Assembly: GCA_900552455.1 (NCBI GenBank)
Contig: URZX01000034.1
Location: 1 to 22,745, forward strand
DNA length: 22,745 bases
Source: an uncultured Peptococcaceae bacterium
GTDB taxonomy: Bacteria > Bacillota > Peptococcia > Peptococcales > Peptococcaceae
Direction: 5' to 3'
Positions within the stretch are counted from its first letter, which is position 1. Each line of letters begins with the position of its first letter. The notes under the pieces are model-generated. The model saw nothing but the letters and a program-made list of their open reading frames with translations, was not told where the DNA came from and searched no databases. A program made the position numbers and the translations under genes. This document shows, piece after piece, positions 7,073 to 15,216 of the stretch.

Positions 7073-7959
7073 AAAACCGTCTCTCGTTTCAACGCTGGTC
7101 ACAGCTTGGTTTTATCCTGTTGATCAACAGCTACGCAAAAGGATTTCAGAGTGGGCAGATTTTTGCCGGTGCTAGCAAATCGATCTGCGTGCCTGTATTG
7201 AACTGCTACTCCTGCCCGGGAGCGCTGGGTGCGTGTCCGATCGGGGCGCTGCAGACGGTGTTGGGGCGTGGTCGTTTTCCCTTCTACGTATTGGGTCTGA
7301 TGATGGCTTTTGGCGTGGTGCTCGGTCGGGCGATCTGTGGGTTGCTTTGTCCCTTCGGACTGGTGCAGGATCTTCTGCACAAAATTCCGCTTCCAAAGTA
7401 TCAGTTGCCGCCACGGCTCGATCGCGCGCTGCGTTGGCTCAAATATATCGTGCTGGCGCTGCTCGTTGTTCTTCTGCCACTCCTGGCAGCCATTCAAAGC
7501 GGCATCGCCACGCCGTATTTCTGCAAATGGCTCTGTCCGGCAGGCACACTTGGCGGCGCGCTGCCACTGATGGCGCTCAACCCATCCATGCGCGCCCTGG
7601 CAGGCTTCCTCTTCAGCTGGAAGTTCGCCATCATGCTCTTGATCCTTCTGGCAGCAACGACGATCTCTCGCCCATTCTGCCGTTATCTCTGTCCGCTGGG
7701 CGCATTTTACGGATTCTTCAACCGCCTGAGTTTCTATCGTCTGGACGTCGACAAGGCGCGCTGCTGCGGCTGTAAGCGCTGTGCCCGCGTCTGCCCGATG
7801 GGCGTGGATGCCACCCAGGACGCCAACAGTCCGGAATGCATCCGCTGTGGGGCCTGCCGGGCAAACTGCCCGACACAGGCCATTGAGCAGGGTTTTCGGG
7901 CTGGCATCTCAGGCGACGATGTGGTACAATCGGACCAACCCCACACAAGGAGGACCTGA
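7045..7959 (+). CDS. NapH-like polytopic 4Fe-4S membrane protein (copy 2)
   Basis: A 304-residue paralogue of the protein at 3026-3937, aligning without gaps until about residue 285. All cysteine motifs are retained: the N-terminal CVPVLNCYSCPGALGACP cluster, CGLLCP, CKWLCP, CRYLCP and two C-terminal ferredoxin motifs (first written RCCGCKRCARVCP). The C-terminal tails differ entirely; this one ends in a polar DDVVQSDQPHTRRT tail. The start at 7045 has GGCGGTGAAGAT upstream and lies within the mini-protein gene. The stop is 1 bp before the response regulator start, so the module and the two-component genes probably share an operon. Electron transfer across or along the membrane is the family role; its partners are inferred. 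Confidence 0.88.
   Translation: MSRMYWHRLKNRLSFQRWSQLGFILLINSYAKGFQSGQIFAGASKSICVPVLNCYSCPGALGACPIGALQTVLGRGRFPFYVLGLMMAFGVVLGRAICGLLCPFGLVQDLLHKIPLPKYQLPPRLDRALRWLKYIVLALLVVLLPLLAAIQSGIATPYFCKWLCPAGTLGGALPLMALNPSMRALAGFLFSWKFAIMLLILLAATTISRPFCRYLCPLGAFYGFFNRLSFYRLDVDKARCCGCKRCARVCPMGVDATQDANSPECIRCGACRANCPTQAIEQGFRAGISGDDVVQSDQPHTRRT
7922..7930 (+). promoter_or_regulatory. possible internal extended -10 promoter for the two-component genes
   Basis: TGGTACAAT lies 30 bp before the regulator start, inside the end of the NapH-like gene. The -35 region is poor, so this is a weak candidate allowing separate regulator expression. Confidence 0.3.
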
Positions 7960-7960
7960 T

Positions 7961-8662
7961 ATGGCCGAGATCTACTATGCCGAAGACGAGCAGGAGCTGC
8001 GGGAAATCGTGGCTGCATTTTTACAAAGTGATGGACATACTGTGACGACCTTCGCCACCGGCGATCTGTTGCTCGCAGCCTTTCGCCAGAAGCCCTGCGA
8101 TCTTGTGATCCTCGATATTATGATGCCGGGCACCGATGGCATCGGTATCCTTACCGCTCTGCGCACCATTTCCACCGTGCCGGTCATCCTGCTCACTGCC
8201 AAGGACAGCGACAGCGATTATTACAGCGGTCTGGCGCTGGGCAGTGACGACTACATCACCAAACCCTTCAAACCCATGCTGCTGGCTGCAAAGGTGCAGG
8301 CTCTGCTACGGCGTGTGCAATTTGAAAAACAGCCGCTGCCCACAGACGGCGGTGACCTCATCTGCGGCAATTTGCGCTATGACAGCAAACACCATGCCTG
8401 CACTGTGAACGGCCGCACACTGGCGCTGACACCAACCGAGCTGCGATTTTTGCGCTACATGATGGCCCATTTCGATGAAGCCATCAGCAAAACCACGCTG
8501 CTCGATGCCGTCTGGAACATCTCCAGCGAGCTTGAAAGCCGAGTCGCCGACGAAACCAACCGCCGCCTGCGCAAAAAGCTGAACGACGCCGGTTCCGATG
8601 TCTATGTACAAACCATCTGGGGCTATGGCCTCAAGCTGACACGAAAGGACGGTAGCGCATGA
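7961..8662 (+). CDS. OmpR/PhoB-type response regulator
   Basis: A 233-residue DNA-binding regulator. The receiver domain (about 1-115) has the acidic pair Glu8/Asp9, phospho-acceptor Asp52 in LVILDIMMPG, the LLTAK region near 78-81 and Lys101 in TKPF. The C-terminal winged-helix domain (about 130-230) shows LTPTELRFLRYM, a recognition-helix region and a final WGYGLKL. ATG at 7961 has a perfect AAGGAGG site. The gene starts 1 bp after the NapH-like copy 2 and overlaps the kinase by 4 bp. OmpR-family regulators bind direct repeats, and repeated CTGTGGYA motifs upstream of both redox modules are plausible but untested targets. Confidence 0.95.
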   Translation: MAEIYYAEDEQELREIVAAFLQSDGHTVTTFATGDLLLAAFRQKPCDLVILDIMMPGTDGIGILTALRTISTVPVILLTAKDSDSDYYSGLALGSDDYITKPFKPMLLAAKVQALLRRVQFEKQPLPTDGGDLICGNLRYDSKHHACTVNGRTLALTPTELRFLRYMMAHFDEAISKTTLLDAVWNISSELESRVADETNRRLRKKLNDAGSDVYVQTIWGYGLKLTRKDGSA

Positions 8663-9813
8663 CTTCTTCCTCCTCCCCAAATCAACGTGCGCTGCGTCGC
8701 CTGATCGCCCTGGCGATTCTCTCCGGTCTTGTGGTCATCGCTCTCTTTTTCGCCATCGAAGAACGGCAGATCGCCAGCCGTGCCACCCACACGCTGAGCG
8801 TATACGCTTCTGCACCGTGGCAGGACTTTGATAAGATCGTTTTTGGCAAGATCTCTCCCGATGTCTCGATCATCAGCCTGGAGGAAAGCGAAGCCGCAGC
8901 CCTGACCGAACTTGGTCAGGGCCTGTTGGCTTATGTGGAGCGCGAAAGGGATACACTGACAACTGGTGAAATTGAATGTTTCCGCAGTGGTCAGCTCTGC
9001 GCCTATTATTTCATCAGAGAATCCGGCGATGACACATTGATTTTATACAGCGATGTCAGCTTCGCCCGTGATATCGTGCGCTCAGCAGCGCTCATCATGG
9101 CGCTGGTTTTTTCTGGGATTGCCGCCGTACTTTATCTCTGCGGCCGATCCACCATTCGTCTGCTCGATCGCAAAGATCAGAGTATGCGCGATTTTTTCGC
9201 CAATGCGTCTCACGAACTCAAGACCCCACTCATGACCATGCAAAGCTATGCCGATGGTCTCGAACGTGGCCTTGTCAGCCAGGAAAAAGCGCTGCGTGTC
9301 ATCGACCGCGAAGGCACACGCATGGCCCATTTGATCAACGGCATCCTTGTTTTCAGCAAGCTCGACAGCGGCATCCTGCAACCAGCGCGCAGCGACTGTG
9401 ACCTGCGCGAAATCCTTTACGACGCATTGCAGAGCATCGAAACTGCTGCGAGTCAGCGCGGCCTCAAGCTCACTCCGGCCCTCAATGAGCCGCTATACCT
9501 GTACTGCGACGAAGCGCTTCTCTACTCTGTTTTCAGCAATATCCTCAGCAACAGCCTGCGCTATGCTGCACAGGAAATCCGTCTTTCTGCCAGCCAGGAT
9601 GAAGAGGCCTTTATCCTCACCTTCGCCAACGACGGGCCACCGCTGAGCAGCGATGAATCCACGCACATTTTCGAACGCTTTTATAAGGGCGCAGGTGGTC
9701 AGACCGGCATCGGACTCGCTCTGAGCCTCGAATATGTTCGCCTTCATGGCGGCACCATCACCGCCTATTCCAAAGATGGCTGGACATATTTTACAGTTCG
9801 GCTGCCACGCTGA
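8659..9813 (+). CDS. membrane sensor histidine kinase
   Basis: A 384-residue kinase pairing with the regulator it overlaps (ATGA). A transmembrane helix lies at about 13-33, an extracytoplasmic sensor region at about 34-140, and a second helix at about 141-163. The cytoplasmic part has the H-box FFANASHELKTPLM (His185), N-box FSNILSNSL (about 292-300), NDGPPL, FERFYKG and GGQTGIGLAL. No HAMP domain is evident, only a short linker. The sensor region carries two cysteines, Cys107 and Cys114 (EIECFRSGQLC), which could sense thiol redox state; this is inference, prompted by the thioredoxin-type operon. A hairpin terminator follows. Confidence 0.95.
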   Translation: MTSSSSPNQRALRRLIALAILSGLVVIALFFAIEERQIASRATHTLSVYASAPWQDFDKIVFGKISPDVSIISLEESEAAALTELGQGLLAYVERERDTLTTGEIECFRSGQLCAYYFIRESGDDTLILYSDVSFARDIVRSAALIMALVFSGIAAVLYLCGRSTIRLLDRKDQSMRDFFANASHELKTPLMTMQSYADGLERGLVSQEKALRVIDREGTRMAHLINGILVFSKLDSGILQPARSDCDLREILYDALQSIETAASQRGLKLTPALNEPLYLYCDEALLYSVFSNILSNSLRYAAQEIRLSASQDEEAFILTFANDGPPLSSDESTHIFERFYKGAGGQTGIGLALSLEYVRLHGGTITAYSKDGWTYFTVRLPR

Positions 9814-9829
9814 GCCTGTCATAAAAAAT

Positions 9830-9880
9830 GCCACGCCCTGCTCTCGCATGATTTCGAGAGTCGGGCGTGGCTCATTTTAT
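9830..9880. terminator. terminator after the histidine kinase
   Basis: Arms GCCACGCCC (9830-9838) and GGGCGTGGC (9863-9871) with an inner CTCTCG/CGAGAG stem. A T-rich stretch follows and AAAAAA precedes, so it may also act on the opposite strand. Confidence 0.88.
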
Positions 9881-9895
9881 ATCTTATTTATGCCA

Positions 9896-9930
9896 CAAAA
9901 AAACCAGCGTCCAACCTGCGGACGCTGGTT
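9896..9930 (-). terminator. terminator of the dsr operon
   Basis: On the minus strand CCAGCGTCC and GGACGCTGG arms (9904-9912, 9920-9928) are followed by eight T (9896-9903), 14 bp after the dsrM stop. Confidence 0.9.
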
Positions 9931-9941
9931 TCAGATCATGT

Positions 9942-11000
9942 TCAGATGCCGAGCTCTGCTTTGAGGGCGGCTTCTTTGGCTGCTTTTTCTGCAGCTGCTT
10001 CTTCGATGGTCTTATCGACTGGCAGGCCAACCTTGACCATTTTTTCACGGAATTCGTCTTCGTAATCGCTGTAGTAGTGGAATTCGACGACTGGGTTCCA
10101 TGGGTTGATGTGACGTTTTGCACGGCTGTCGTTGACCATGTTACGGGTTGGGCTCATGAAGACGCCGACGGCGTGCATGAGTTTGCCCATTGGGAAGTAG
10201 ATCAGGAGCGTGCAAACGAGGGCGAAGTGCAGATAGAACAGCACGTTCACGCCGCCTGCTGGAATGGCTGGGTGGAAGGTCACGAGGGAGACCATGAGGT
10301 CGCGAACGGCGTCGATGTCAACGTGGTTGAGATAACGCATGTTCATCCCGGTGAGACCGATCCCGAGGAGCAGGCAGAGTGGGAAATAGTCGTTCAGCAG
10401 GCTGATGTAGCGGACTTTGCCGATCCAGAGTCGACGCAGGAGCAGCAGTGCGAGACCACCGACCATCATGAGGCCGGTGAGATAGACTGCGTGCAGGTCG
10501 ATCATGAAGACGCCGTCAACGGCTTCGATCCAGCCAACCCACGCTGGCACATCTGCGGTGAAGAAGCGGAAGTGACGCAACAGGGTGAAGAACATGCCCC
10601 AGTGGAAGAGCAGGGCGAAGATCCACAGCCATTTTTCCCACTGATACTTGATGTCGCCGTCTTCGGTGAGCTCTGCCTTGCTGTTGCGGAAGAGGGAACG
10701 GAAAACGGTGACTTCGAGGATCATGCGGACAACCATCCCGGTGCGGGTGGTTGGGTTGTCGATCGGATTGGTCTTGATAAAGTCGAGAGACTTTTCCTGA
10801 CCGCAGGTTGTGACGATATTAAATGGAACTGGAGATTTTGCCCATTTAATGATGCGGCAGACAACACCTACGAGGAAGAACGCGATTGCAAAGTATGGAA
10901 GGATGATCCCGAAGAACACCTGCAGACCTGCAGCGGCTACCCCAACGTAAGTGATTGCCAAAATCGCAGCGACAATGACAATTGCAACAATTAATCCCAT
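9942..11000 (-). CDS. dsrM: sulfite-reduction-associated complex cytochrome b subunit DsrM
   Basis: A 352-residue membrane protein related to the gamma subunit of respiratory nitrate reductase. An N-terminal hydrophobic pair (1-50) precedes SPVPFNIVTTCGQEKS, a stretch I associate with DsrM, then several membrane helices with His133, His143, His170, His242 and His258 as possible heme b ligands. The C-terminus is a charged Ala/Glu-rich cytoplasmic tail. DsrM exchanges electrons with menaquinone and passes them with DsrK towards the sulfite-reduction pathway (DsrC). The start at 11000 follows GTGAGGAAA. It is the last gene of the operon, whereas the classical order begins with dsrM. A strong terminator follows. 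Confidence 0.9.
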   Translation of the reverse strand: MGLIVAIVIVAAILAITYVGVAAAGLQVFFGIILPYFAIAFFLVGVVCRIIKWAKSPVPFNIVTTCGQEKSLDFIKTNPIDNPTTRTGMVVRMILEVTVFRSLFRNSKAELTEDGDIKYQWEKWLWIFALLFHWGMFFTLLRHFRFFTADVPAWVGWIEAVDGVFMIDLHAVYLTGLMMVGGLALLLLRRLWIGKVRYISLLNDYFPLCLLLGIGLTGMNMRYLNHVDIDAVRDLMVSLVTFHPAIPAGGVNVLFYLHFALVCTLLIYFPMGKLMHAVGVFMSPTRNMVNDSRAKRHINPWNPVVEFHYYSDYEDEFREKMVKVGLPVDKTIEEAAAEKAAKEAALKAELGI

Positions 11001-11029
11001 TGTTATTTCCTCACTTTCTTTGGTAGTCG

Positions 11030-12340
11030 TCAGGCCTGGGCAGGAGCTTCGGCGTCATCGGCCGATGCTTCTTCCTCTGGCTCTGGTTCTGGTTTTGGAC
11101 GGGTGTCTACATAGGTGCCGGCAGCTTCGTTGAGACGATAAGCGAGGTTGACGCGGTCTGGTTTGTCAGGGAACGCGCCTTCGTCGTTGTCGTACTTAAC
11201 GACGGTGACCATCTTGAGCAGGATGCTGAGGATGAGAATGCCGATGGCGAAGACACCGACGATGACGGCGAGCTCGATCTTGCCTGGGATGTAGTCAACG
11301 ATTTCGCCGAATGGGTTTTCGGAGAGACCGCCGATGACGAAGGTGAGACCTTTTTCGATGTACATCGACAGGAAGAGGCAGATGCAGCCGACGATCATGG
11401 TTGCTTTATTGTAGCGGAATTTGGTTGGGATGAGCAGGACGAGGGTTACGATCACGCAAACGACGAAGAGCATCATCAGTGGCACAAATTCGTTGTGGCC
11501 GTGATAACCGAAGAAGAGATAGGTCAGAGCGATCTTGTGCGCTGGCACGCCGGAGTAGTAAGCGGTAAAGAATTCACCGGCCATCATGATCATGGTTGCG
11601 ATGTACGCGTAGATGGCTGTGGTGGAGAGCATCTTGATGGCTTTTTCGCCGGCGTCAAATCCTGTGAGCTTCTTGAGGAGGAAGCAGATGAGGATGATGA
11701 GCGCTGGACCGGTTGCAAATGCGCTGGCAAGGAACTTGGCAGGCAGAACGGCTGTCAGGAAGTAGTGACGGCTTGGCAGACCGGAATACAGGAACGCGGT
11801 GACGATGTGGATGGAGAAAGCGACTGGCACGGAAATCATGGCGAGCACTTTCACCCATTTTTTGTAATGCAGGCCTTTGTTTTCAGCCTGGAGCACCTGA
11901 TACCCAACGACGATGTTGAGCACGAGGTAGGTTGGCAGGACAATGGAGTCCCAGCACAGCATGGACTTTGGTGTCCAGTAGAGCCATACGTTGAGGATCT
12001 TGGTTGGCACGCCGACGTCGACGACGACGAAGAGGAGTGCCATGACAAGAGCGGCGATGGCGAGGAATTCACCGATAACGGTGATGCGGCCATAATCCTT
12101 GGCATTGTGGAAGTAGTATGGCAGCACGATCATGACGCCCCCGGCGGCGACCCCGACAAAGAAGGTGAGGTGGCCGATGTAGAGACCCCAGGAGATGTCA
12201 CGGCTCATACCGGTGACCTGGAAACCGACGGTCATCTGATAGATGTATGCAGCAAAACCGATGACGATGAGGGCGAGGAGGAGTATGATCCACGCCCAAT
12301 ATTTAGGGCCGCTGCGTTTGACAAATGTTTTTTCAATCAT
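11030..12340 (-). CDS. dsrP: Dsr complex NrfD-type membrane subunit DsrP
   Basis: A 436-residue polytopic protein of the NrfD/PsrC type with about ten hydrophobic segments. Family patterns include SRDISWGLYIGHLTFFVGVA near 46-65, PTYLVLN and GLPSRHYFLTAVLPAKF, and FFGYHGHNEFVPL. DsrP is a quinone-interacting subunit without its own cofactor; it partners the ferredoxin-like DsrO and cytochrome DsrJ on the outer face. The C-terminus is a Pro/Glu-rich acidic tail (PEPEPEEE). The start at 12340 follows GGGGGAGG, 3 bp after the dsrO stop. DsrM follows after a 29-bp gap. Confidence 0.92.
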   Translation of the reverse strand: MIEKTFVKRSGPKYWAWIILLLALIVIGFAAYIYQMTVGFQVTGMSRDISWGLYIGHLTFFVGVAAGGVMIVLPYYFHNAKDYGRITVIGEFLAIAALVMALLFVVVDVGVPTKILNVWLYWTPKSMLCWDSIVLPTYLVLNIVVGYQVLQAENKGLHYKKWVKVLAMISVPVAFSIHIVTAFLYSGLPSRHYFLTAVLPAKFLASAFATGPALIILICFLLKKLTGFDAGEKAIKMLSTTAIYAYIATMIMMAGEFFTAYYSGVPAHKIALTYLFFGYHGHNEFVPLMMLFVVCVIVTLVLLIPTKFRYNKATMIVGCICLFLSMYIEKGLTFVIGGLSENPFGEIVDYIPGKIELAVIVGVFAIGILILSILLKMVTVVKYDNDEGAFPDKPDRVNLAYRLNEAAGTYVDTRPKPEPEPEEEASADDAEAPAQA

Positions 12341-12343
12341 TGT

Positions 12344-13135
12344 TTACGCCTCCCCCTCTGCTAAGCTGACTTTGTAGTACACGCATGGCTGGGTGCCATA
12401 GGACTCGCCACGCACGATGGTCATGTTCTCACGGATGAGTTTGGAGATCTCAGAGCTTTCGTTGTCGAGATCGCCGACGACGATGCCGCCGTTTGAGTTT
12501 TCTGCGCACAGTGGCGTTTCGCCTTTGGCGAGTCTATCATAGCAGAAGTCGCATTTTTCGACGACGCCCTTCATACGGGTTGGGTATTCTGGGTTGAGGT
12601 GATCGATGTAATCACGTGGTTCGACGAAGTTGAAGCTTCTGCTGCCGTATGGGCAGGCTGCCATGCAGTTACGGCAACCGATGCAGCGGTGCATATCCTG
12701 AAGGATGAGGCCGCCGTTTTCGCTCTGGAAGGTTGCCTGGGTTGGGCAAACTTTGACGCAGACTGGCTTGCGGCAGTGGTTGCAGGTTGTGACGAATGGG
12801 ACGTCGTTGTATTTTTCCTGCAGCCCTTCGTGGGAGATATCATGGAAGAGGGCATGGAATGGTTCGGCCCAGATCCATTTTACCTGGTGGTTGGTTTCTG
12901 GCACGTTTGGCACATTGTGCTCTTCGTGGCAAATCTTGGCGATGGCATCGATGTCATCGATTTTCTCCATATCGATGAACATGCCCCACTTGCCGACTTT
13001 TTCTTCGGCGCTGGAGGTGGTAAACTCACCGCCGCCAACTGGCGTTTTCTTGATGGTGGCGCAGCCGGCAAGGGTGACGAGTCCGGCGGAGAGGGCGCCG
13101 AGCTTCAGGAACTTTCTTCTAGACATGTTTTCCAT
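12344..13135 (-). CDS. dsrO: Dsr complex ferredoxin-like subunit DsrO (Tat-exported)
   Basis: A 263-residue iron-sulfur protein. A twin-arginine signal (SRRKFLKLGA, residues 5-14) ends in a possible lipobox LAGC (Cys25), so it is exported folded. Complete four-Cys sets are Cys118/121/126/130 and Cys151/154/157/161. A third set has only Cys195/198/210, with Ser at 214 where a fourth Cys would be expected. A first motif position (residues 59-69) has Ile59, Ile62 and Ile65 in place of Cys and only Cys69. It is related to the NrfC/PsrB electron-transfer subunits and should link cytochrome DsrJ with DsrP. The ATG overlaps the dsrJ stop (TGATG). Confidence 0.92.
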   Translation of the reverse strand: MENMSRRKFLKLGALSAGLVTLAGCATIKKTPVGGGEFTTSSAEEKVGKWGMFIDMEKIDDIDAIAKICHEEHNVPNVPETNHQVKWIWAEPFHALFHDISHEGLQEKYNDVPFVTTCNHCRKPVCVKVCPTQATFQSENGGLILQDMHRCIGCRNCMAACPYGSRSFNFVEPRDYIDHLNPEYPTRMKGVVEKCDFCYDRLAKGETPLCAENSNGGIVVGDLDNESSEISKLIRENMTIVRGESYGTQPCVYYKVSLAEGEA

Positions 13136-13593
13136 CAGTTAGTCGCCTCCTCTGTTGTTGCTTCACCGGATTCTGCGGTCTGGCTGCCATACTCTGTTGC
13201 AGAGTTGGTGTGGCAGGTCCAGCAGTTAGGATCGACGCCGTTGGCGTCATGGCATTTTTCGCAGAATTCGTCGTAGTTGGAATGGCAATCCAGGCAGGTG
13301 TTCTGGAGGCTCATTTCAAATTCGCGGCCGTCTGGGGTGACGAGGGTTCTGTTGCCGTCACGAACGACCTGGACTTTCCACTGATGGAGGATTTCCATGT
13401 GGTTTTTGAGCATGTAGTCTGTGTCGTAGATGCATTGTCTTTCATCTTCAGGCAGGGCATTGATGGTTGGTGTATCAAGGCTGACCTCTACCTGGCTGGC
13501 TTCGGCGCTCTTGCCGAGGTTGAGCCAGATTGGAGAGGTGAGGACCAGTAAGAAGACAAGCACGCCAACAACGATGTTTGTTTTATTACGCAT
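13135..13593 (-). CDS. dsrJ: Dsr complex triheme cytochrome c DsrJ
   Basis: A 152-residue protein with an uncleaved-looking N-terminal membrane anchor (about 6-27) and three heme-binding motifs: CLDCH (100-104), CEKCH (111-115) and CWTCH (124-128). Cys54 in ERQCIYDTDYM followed by NHMEILHQW resembles the DsrJ region that supplies the unusual Cys axial heme ligand, with histidines 65 and 70 nearby. It should sit outside the membrane with DsrO. Maturation needs heme attachment, and the ResB/CcsA system is encoded upstream in the same operon. The start follows AAGGAGGT. The C-terminal tail is Thr/Glu-rich. Confidence 0.93.
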   Translation of the reverse strand: MRNKTNIVVGVLVFLLVLTSPIWLNLGKSAEASQVEVSLDTPTINALPEDERQCIYDTDYMLKNHMEILHQWKVQVVRDGNRTLVTPDGREFEMSLQNTCLDCHSNYDEFCEKCHDANGVDPNCWTCHTNSATEYGSQTAESGEATTEEATN

Positions 13594-13607
13594 TTACACC
13601 GACCTCC

Positions 13608-15212
13608 TTAGGATTCCTGATTCTGCAGTGGTTCGAAGCGCAGGTTTTCTGTACGATCTGGCTTTTCACCCTTCATGACGAGGGCGTTGCCGAGAAGCTC
13701 GTGAACGCCGCAGACTTCTACGCCTGGCACCCAGTAACGCATGAGTGGTGGCAGTGCGGCACGGTCGATGGCGCAGACGCAGGAGAGCATGTTGACGCCA
13801 TACTTCTTGTTGACATATTTCACGGCGTTGGCGCGTGGGAAGCCGCCGCGCATACGCAGTTCCATGTCTTCTTCGGCGTTGAGGCCGGAGCCGGAGCCGC
13901 AGCAGAAGGTTTTTTCACGGATGGTGTCTTCCGGCATTTCGTACCATTCGACGCAGTGGTCGAGGATGTAACGTGGCTCGTCCAGGAGCCCCATCGCGCG
14001 GGATGGGTTGCAGGAGTCATGATACGTGGCGATGATGCCGGCGTTTCTGGATGGGTCGAGTTTGATCTTATTATGACGGATAATATCAGCAGTAAACTCG
14101 GTGACATGGATCATCTTGGTGGAACGGGCATTTTCAAAGACAGTGCCGGTGATTGGGTTCTTTGGCACTTCGAGAAAATCTGCAGGACCGTTCATGGTGT
14201 CCATGTACTGATGGATGACGCGCCACATGTGACCGCACTCGCCGCCGATAATGAACTTGACGCCGAGGCGCTTGGCTTCTGCGTAGATCTTCTGGTTGAG
14301 GCGCTTCATCATCTCGTTGGAGGTGAAGAGACCGAAGTTACCACCCTCGGAGTTGAAGGTACTGACGGTGAAGTCGAGTCCGAGTTCGTGGAAGAGCATG
14401 AGCTGCCCCATGAGGGTGTAGTTCCCTGGGGTTGCGAAAATGTCCCCTGATGGTGGCACGTAGAGGATCTCTGCGCCCTTGCGGTTGTAGGTGAGGTCGA
14501 GGCGGACACCGGTGATGTCCTCGATGTCGTCGAGCATCATGTCATAGCTGTCGACGATACCGTGTGGCTGGATGCCAAGGTGGTTCCCTTTCGAGAAGCA
14601 GTTGGAGACTGGTGTGATGACCCAGTCGATGTTGAGACCGACGAGGTTCAAGAGCTCGCGCACGAGCATGGTGATCTCGGCAGTGTCGATGCCGTATGGG
14701 CAGAATACTGAGCAGCGACGGCATTCGGAGCACTGGAAGAAATAGTAGAACCATTCTCTCAGTACGTCTTCGGTGAGCTCACGCGCACCGACCATCTTGC
14801 CCATGAGTTTGCCGGCCAAGGTGTATTCTTTACGATACACGCTGCGCAGAAGTTCTGCACGCAGGACTGGCATGTTCTTTGGATCGCCGCTTCCGAGGAA
14901 GAAGTGACACTTGTCCGCACACGCACCACAGCGAACACAGCAATCCATGAAGATTTTCAGTGAGCGGAAACGATCGAGGCGGTCGTGCAGCCCCTGGAGG
15001 ATGATCTCCTTCCAGTTTTCAGGCAGCTGCCAGTCATCATCTGGCACACGCCACTCACGAGCGTTCGGGAGGCTGACATTTGCCGCGCTTTCTGGTTTCC
15101 CGGCGTGGCAGTACATCCCTTCTCTAAACTCCACTGGTGTTTCCATCCAAGGAGTTTTCGGTGGGTTATAACTGATGTCCAGCAGCTCCGCAGGTTTTGG
15201 AAGTTTTGCCAT
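13608..15212 (-). CDS. dsrK: Dsr complex HdrD-like Fe-S subunit DsrK
   Basis: A 534-residue cytoplasmic iron-sulfur protein of the heterodisulfide-reductase type. Two 4Fe-4S motifs (Cys92/95/98/102 and Cys161/164/167/171) precede cysteine-rich CCG-type regions: GGECGHMW near 326, HDSCNPSR near 401, FCCGSGSG (437-438) and SCVC near 478-480. These bind the noncubane catalytic cluster in HdrB/HdrD relatives. DsrK is thought to reduce the DsrC trisulfide made during sulfite reduction, with electrons from DsrM. ATG at 15212 has AAGGGGTG upstream and lies 4 bp after the previous stop. It heads the dsr subunits here, giving the order K-J-O-P-M. Confidence 0.94.
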   Translation of the reverse strand: MAKLPKPAELLDISYNPPKTPWMETPVEFREGMYCHAGKPESAANVSLPNAREWRVPDDDWQLPENWKEIILQGLHDRLDRFRSLKIFMDCCVRCGACADKCHFFLGSGDPKNMPVLRAELLRSVYRKEYTLAGKLMGKMVGARELTEDVLREWFYYFFQCSECRRCSVFCPYGIDTAEITMLVRELLNLVGLNIDWVITPVSNCFSKGNHLGIQPHGIVDSYDMMLDDIEDITGVRLDLTYNRKGAEILYVPPSGDIFATPGNYTLMGQLMLFHELGLDFTVSTFNSEGGNFGLFTSNEMMKRLNQKIYAEAKRLGVKFIIGGECGHMWRVIHQYMDTMNGPADFLEVPKNPITGTVFENARSTKMIHVTEFTADIIRHNKIKLDPSRNAGIIATYHDSCNPSRAMGLLDEPRYILDHCVEWYEMPEDTIREKTFCCGSGSGLNAEEDMELRMRGGFPRANAVKYVNKKYGVNMLSCVCAIDRAALPPLMRYWVPGVEVCGVHELLGNALVMKGEKPDRTENLRFEPLQNQES

Positions 15213-15216
15213 TTCA

